8,979 nt of DNA from Kiritimatiellia bacterium (GTDB taxonomy: Bacteria > Verrucomicrobiota > Kiritimatiellia > RFP12 > UBA1067), in the NCBI GenBank assembly GCA_024405255.1, contig JAKSOY010000187.1, forward strand, positions 1 through 8,979, given 5' to 3'. This document shows, piece after piece, positions 5,752 through 8,979 of the stretch (position 1 is its first letter; each line of letters opens with the position of its first letter). Made by a program: the position numbers and the translations under genes. The notes beneath the pieces are model-generated. The model saw nothing but the letters and a program-made list of their open reading frames with translations. It was not told the DNA's origin and ran no database searches.

Positions 5752-6474
5752 TTATTTCACACCATTCGCCTTTTGTGATTCGGATATGTTTTTCTTCTCC
5801 CATTCATCCCACTCCTTTAAAATTTGATCCAACGTGCGAAGTGGTCGCCCCATCATACTTTCGAAATCCGTTTTGATGAGTTCGTATTCATCCGTTGAAA
5901 AATAACCGTTAGACGCCCGGCGGATGAATCGTTCTTCGTAAGGTCTCACTGCGAAAAGACTACCGTCTCCATGTTTCGGGAAAAGACGGCGCATCCGGCG
6001 TTCCTCGTCACGGTATTTGGCCAGATAGCGCCAGTACACGTTCCAACGCTCGCGTTTCGGCGCCTTCAGCTGCGCCAGCGCCTCGTAGGCGCGGCAGGCT
6101 GCATGTTCGAGATCTTTCATGGCAAAACCATAGACAGCCAACGAGTCATTCCGCTGTTCACGCGTCCCCTTGTCAAAAGGGCAATGCCGCTCGAGGTCCA
6201 TTGAGAGCATGTTGCCCATGAATTCATGAACGTATCTCCTCCTCGGTCGATCTGCGGGGAGTTCGACGATCTGTCTAAGCACATTGTCGATATAAAAATG
6301 CGAATTCGTACAGGCGTGGTCGAAAAGGAACTCGGGAACCCGTCTCAATTCCCTGACAACGGCACGCTCGCCCCCTCCCGTCGCCGGACCTGGGAGCAGA
6401 AACCAGCCCAACACGCCAACGCCGACCAAGGTCGTCGCGGCAACTGCGTACACAATCACCTTGAATGTCTTCAT
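5752..6474 (-). CDS. Membrane-anchored protein of unknown function
   Basis: The product is 240 residues. Residues 5-28 are a single hydrophobic segment (V-I-V-Y-A-V-A-A-T-T-L-V-G-V-G-V-L-G-W-F) after M-K-T-F-K, giving an N-terminal anchor or uncleaved signal. The rest is hydrophilic, helical-looking and rich in Arg, Glu and aromatic residues (for example R-Y-V-H-E-F-M-G-N-M and W-D-E-W-E-K-K near the end), and should lie outside the cytoplasm. No family is recognised. The ATG overlaps the stop of the upstream large gene as ATGA, and AAGGGG lies about 9 bp before it, so translational coupling is likely. It looks intact. The next gene begins 3 bp after its TAA, in the same frame. Confidence 0.7.
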   Translation of the reverse strand: MKTFKVIVYAVAATTLVGVGVLGWFLLPGPATGGGERAVVRELRRVPEFLFDHACTNSHFYIDNVLRQIVELPADRPRRRYVHEFMGNMLSMDLERHCPFDKGTREQRNDSLAVYGFAMKDLEHAACRAYEALAQLKAPKRERWNVYWRYLAKYRDEERRMRRLFPKHGDGSLFAVRPYEERFIRRASNGYFSTDEYELIKTDFESMMGRPLRTLDQILKEWDEWEKKNISESQKANGVK

Positions 6475-8420
6475 TGCGCATTCCCCTTCTTAAAATTGAT
6501 CGTGCCGTCGATCTTCCGCTCGGCCTCATTGCCCAGCTTATGAATCTTAAAATCTCCGGAGGCCGTGAGGGTGAAGACCTGTCTCGACTCTTCGGCAAAC
6601 GTCCCCAGCGGCGGTGCGCGCATCGGCCACTTTATACTGCACAGCTGCCATCCGAAGGGAATCTTCCAAGTCAGCTCGCCTCCCAGCCAGCCATACTGCG
6701 GATCGTCCGTCTCGGTTCCATCCGGCTTGACGCGGGCTAGGGCGACGGCAACCCCCGCACAGTCTTCGCCGATCACCCAATTCCCGTCCGCGACTGGCCA
6801 CAACCGTCCCGCCCCCGCCCTCTCCGTGTGCGTTCGCTGGAACTTCCCCGTGACGACGGAAAAATAGCCAGTCGGTTCAATCTCGTCGAAGCACGGAACC
6901 TCTTCGATCGAAAGCGCGGTAAAGGACACGTCAAGCGGCTTCACGAAGTACTGCTGGACCACACAGATTCCGCCCGCGACGCCGGGCGGCAGCCCGTTCG
7001 TCTCCCAGTGCTCGTTGCGCGTCTCGATGCCCGTCGGACAGACGACGGAGACAAGGGGGCGGTATCTGACGCCATTCCAGCTCGCCAGTACGGAATGTTC
7101 CTCGTCGCGGAAGCTCCAGATGACATAGCGGCTTTCGTCTTCATCACCGTCCAGATTGAAATTCTCCATGCCGCCTACAACGGAAAGCGACAAGGCTGGC
7201 AGGGGTGGGAATTGCCTAAAATTCATCTGTTCACCGATTCCAAACTTATGGCGAAACACAGATTTATTTGCTGGTGCCCTAATATGCGGAGAAAACTCAA
7301 CACGTATCGAAGAGACTGCCGCCTCGTCCGACCGCATCTGTCCTGAAACAACATCTGTCACCGTCCCCGAAACCGACACGTCGTTCGTTGCCGAACTTTC
7401 CGACGCCCCTTCGCAGAGGTACGAGACCGTCCACCGTTCATACGGTGACAGCGGTACCCGCTGCGGCAGGGACAGCGGCCCGCAGGCGACGGGCGCAAGC
7501 TTGCCGAGATTCTGCGAGGTCAGGGTCAGCACACAGCCGTTCGGCCCTCCCCAGGCCGAAACGGTAAGGCGCGTACGCGTCGAGCGGAGCGGCTGCGTTA
7601 CATCGGGGCGGTCGTTATAGGCAGCCTCGAAGATGACGGCGGGCGCGCTGAAGTCTATCGAGACGGACGGCTCGTCCAAAGCCCCCATGCCTGGCGTTTC
7701 GGCAGACGGCGGATCATCGAACCCGCAACGGCACACGCCGCCCGTCGCAGCAAAAAGCGCGTGTTCCAGATTGTAGGCCCCCACTGCAAGACAGTTCCCG
7801 CCGCAAGTGCAGGACGACGAGCAACCGAAGGTGACCGTGGTACCGTTTCCCGACACACAGCCACACGCACCACCGGACCCCTGCCCCCAGGAAAAGGATC
7901 CACCCGGATCGAAAGGCCCCACGCCCACCGTATAATAACGGTTCGCCCCCGCAACCCCCTCGACGAATGAAAAATCGAGCGGCCAGCGAACGGTCGCCCT
8001 ATGCCCACCGTCCCGTACTACCCCTGCAAATCCGTTCACCGGGCACGCCACGTCAAACTGCACATCCGACGTGACCGAGTAGGTCGCGCCGATCAGAAGC
8101 GGCACGCGGTTCGTCTCGCCCGCCAATGCCACGACGACCGGCGAACCCAGCCGCCCCGGATGCGAGGAATTGAAGTAGATCGGCGCGGGGCCGCGTTCCG
8201 CCACCACGTCGACGAAGTAGTAGGCGTTGGTGTTGACATCGCCCGTGCGCGGCAAAAGCTCGATCCCGCTTTCGGATTCGACGGCGGCGTAGACATTCGA
8301 GCAGACGACATTGTACCACTCCGGGTTCGTTCCATGGGCATCGGGGCCTGCGACGAGCGGATCAGGGTCTGGCTGGATCTCGCCGTATGAGTAGACAATT
8401 GATTGGTTGACGCCACACAT
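6471..8420 (-). CDS. Large secreted Cys-rich protein, main body (unknown function)
   Basis: This is a 649-codon frame. The protein looks beta-rich, with many short V/T/S strands and Gly/Pro/Asn turns, typical of a surface or secreted protein. Residues 186-232 hold eight cysteines (G-A-C-G-C-V-S-G, C-S-S-S-C-T-C-G-G-N-C, V-C-R-C-G), probably disulphide-bonded or metal-binding. No catalytic motif or named domain was recognised. As annotated it lacks a signal peptide and has no clear ribosome binding site. The preceding frame (8424-8831) is in phase and separated only by TGA-GTC. Read through, this would be residues 180-828 of one 828-residue exported protein starting at 8957. Either the gene is a pseudogene, or it is made by reinitiation or readthrough. 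It ends in an ATGA overlap with the membrane-anchored protein gene. A stretch around 7200-7330 is visibly AT-richer than its surroundings. Confidence 0.65.
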   Translation of the reverse strand: MCGVNQSIVYSYGEIQPDPDPLVAGPDAHGTNPEWYNVVCSNVYAAVESESGIELLPRTGDVNTNAYYFVDVVAERGPAPIYFNSSHPGRLGSPVVVALAGETNRVPLLIGATYSVTSDVQFDVACPVNGFAGVVRDGGHRATVRWPLDFSFVEGVAGANRYYTVGVGPFDPGGSFSWGQGSGGACGCVSGNGTTVTFGCSSSCTCGGNCLAVGAYNLEHALFAATGGVCRCGFDDPPSAETPGMGALDEPSVSIDFSAPAVIFEAAYNDRPDVTQPLRSTRTRLTVSAWGGPNGCVLTLTSQNLGKLAPVACGPLSLPQRVPLSPYERWTVSYLCEGASESSATNDVSVSGTVTDVVSGQMRSDEAAVSSIRVEFSPHIRAPANKSVFRHKFGIGEQMNFRQFPPLPALSLSVVGGMENFNLDGDEDESRYVIWSFRDEEHSVLASWNGVRYRPLVSVVCPTGIETRNEHWETNGLPPGVAGGICVVQQYFVKPLDVSFTALSIEEVPCFDEIEPTGYFSVVTGKFQRTHTERAGAGRLWPVADGNWVIGEDCAGVAVALARVKPDGTETDDPQYGWLGGELTWKIPFGWQLCSIKWPMRAPPLGTFAEESRQVFTLTASGDFKIHKLGNEAERKIDGTINFKKGNAQ

Positions 8421-8423
8421 GAC

Positions 8424-8831
8424 TCATCGAACAATGAACACAAAAGCATGGCGTGAGCGCCTGGCGTTAATTTGCACAGACGCGGCATCCGGGCCGCTGA
8501 CGCGAACCCGGGCCGACGACCATTCCACCAAAGGGACATCGCTATCGACGAACTGTCCTTCTGCAAGAACCGAACCTGTACCTTGCGCATCAACCGACTC
8601 TAGTTTCCAAGCATCTGGGCGTTGGGATTTTGCTGGCTTCAGGCGAAGCACAAAACGATTGGCTCCCGTCGTTTGAGTGAACAGACACGTCCCGTCAACA
8701 TCTCGTACGACAAGCGAAGCGCAATCGAGGGCGAAGGAAAAACGAGACTCGGAATCCGTCAACACACCGTCGCCATTCAAATGAAGAATGGAAAATGGAA
8801 AACGTATAATGCCGTTACGGGGGGCCAACAT
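8424..8831 (-). CDS. N-terminal domain of the large secreted protein, separated by stops
   Basis: This is a 135-codon frame. Residues 1-17 (M-L-A-P-R-N-G-I-I-R-F-P-F-S-I-L-H) are encoded by the heptad repeat. From about residue 18 on, normal protein appears (L-N-G-D-G-V-L-T-D-S-E-S-R-F-S-F-A-L-D-C-A-S-L-V-V-R-D), looking beta-rich. Upstream in the same frame is a signal-peptide segment (8957-8850), cut off by TAA at 8847. Downstream, TGA at 8424 is followed by GTC-ATG of the 649-codon frame, again in phase. The ATG at 8831 does have AAGGAG 8 bp upstream, supplied by the repeat itself, so this piece could be translated, but then without a signal peptide. It is best seen as the middle of an interrupted exported-protein gene. 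Confidence 0.55.
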   Translation of the reverse strand: MLAPRNGIIRFPFSILHLNGDGVLTDSESRFSFALDCASLVVRDVDGTCLFTQTTGANRFVLRLKPAKSQRPDAWKLESVDAQGTGSVLAEGQFVDSDVPLVEWSSARVRVSGPDAASVQINARRSRHAFVFIVR

Positions 8832-8863
8832 TTTACATTCTCCTTTTTACATTTTACATTCGA
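8780..8863. repeat. Heptad-repeat pair inserted in the secreted-protein gene
   Basis: From 8780 come 7-bp units AATGAAG, AATGGAA, AATGGAA and AACGTAT. From 8830 come ATTTTAC, ATTCTCC, TTTTTAC, ATTTTAC and ATTCG. The two blocks are opposed in sense but pair only imperfectly. On the minus strand the second block contains TAA stops (8847-8849), an ATG-TAA start-stop (8838-8833) and a ribosome binding site followed by ATG (8831). The units belong to the same family as those at 3826-3900. Confidence 0.75.
8829..8845 (-). promoter_or_regulatory. Repeat-borne ribosome binding site and start codon
   Basis: AAGGAG (8845-8840) stands 8 bp before ATG (8831-8829). Both lie inside the heptad repeat block. 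It decides the possible start of the 135-codon frame and lies just after the TAA that ends the signal-peptide piece, an arrangement suited to reinitiation. Confidence 0.5.
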
Positions 8864-8957
8864 AAGTCCGTTCCGTCTCCGTACCGAACGAACTCGGCGC
8901 ATTCGTGGGCGAAAGCGTCGCCAAAGCGGCGGCGAGCATGATTGAAGACGCGATCAT
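8847..8957 (-). pseudogene. Severed signal-peptide segment of the large secreted protein
   Basis: ATG at 8957 has GGAAGGGA about 7-8 bp upstream and encodes a typical signal peptide: M-I-A-S-S-I-M-L-A-A-A-L-A-T-L-S-P-T-N-A, with likely cleavage after residue 20. About twelve mature residues (P-S-S-F-G-T-E-T-E-R-T-F) follow, then the repeat begins and the frame stops at TAA (8849-8847), giving only 36 residues. The next open frame at 8831 is in the same phase. The natural reading is that this is the true start of the large exported-protein gene and that the repeat insert introduced the stop. A stand-alone 36-residue peptide is possible but less likely. Any promoter lies beyond the window edge. 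Confidence 0.65.
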
Positions 8958-8979
8958 TGTTCGTTCCCTTCCAGATTCA

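Noticed and set aside
8424..8426. Selenocysteine codon at the in-phase TGA
   Set aside because: No SECIS-like stem was recognised just downstream and no redox motif surrounds it; TGA is also used as a normal stop by the other genes here.
8622..8945. 107-codon plus-strand frame
   Set aside because: It is antisense to the signal-peptide piece and repeat block and largely translates the heptad repeats.

Overview
The window looks like part of a GC-rich bacterial chromosome, probably a gut or anaerobic member of the Kiritimatiellota or another lineage of the Planctomycetota-Verrucomicrobiota-Chlamydiota superphylum. That placement is an inference. It rests on the many intergenic microrepeats with 7-, 8- and 9-bp periods and on the cluster of large, poorly characterised exported proteins, not on a marker gene. 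No rRNA, tRNA, integrase, transposase or CRISPR array was seen.

Layout, left to right. Positions 1-120 hold a heptamer tandem array. It leads into the only plus-strand gene, a DedA-family membrane protein (121-804). Everything else reads on the minus strand. A two-gene unit, a small two-helix membrane protein (3251-3508) followed by an M1-family aminopeptidase N (770-3220), has a plausible sigma70-type promoter at 3534-3562. The aminopeptidase overlaps the 3' end of the DedA gene tail to tail. Positions 3566-4450 are a scrapyard: a small membrane-protein gene broken by repeats (3666-4120), the C-terminal half of an HNH endonuclease (4178-4300), and hairpin-forming repeats.

Positions 4449-8957 form a closely spaced run of genes for exported or membrane-anchored proteins of unknown function. 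In transcription order they are: an interrupted large secreted protein (8957 to 6471), a membrane-anchored protein (6474-5752, ATGA overlap), a transglutaminase-like cysteine-enzyme domain with no signal peptide (5748-5032), and a small secreted protein with a strong ribosome binding site (5012-4449). The spacing suggests one transcript whose products act at or outside the membrane. The role is unknown.

The main oddity is the large gene. Positions 8957 to 6471 form one continuous frame of 829 codons that begins with a signal peptide and is cut by only two stop codons. The first stop lies in a heptad-repeat insert that also supplies a ribosome binding site and a new ATG; the second lies three bases before another ATG. 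A similar heptad-repeat hairpin shifts the frame of the small membrane-protein gene at 3666-4120. Together these suggest that microrepeats here insert into, and reshape, genes for exported proteins.
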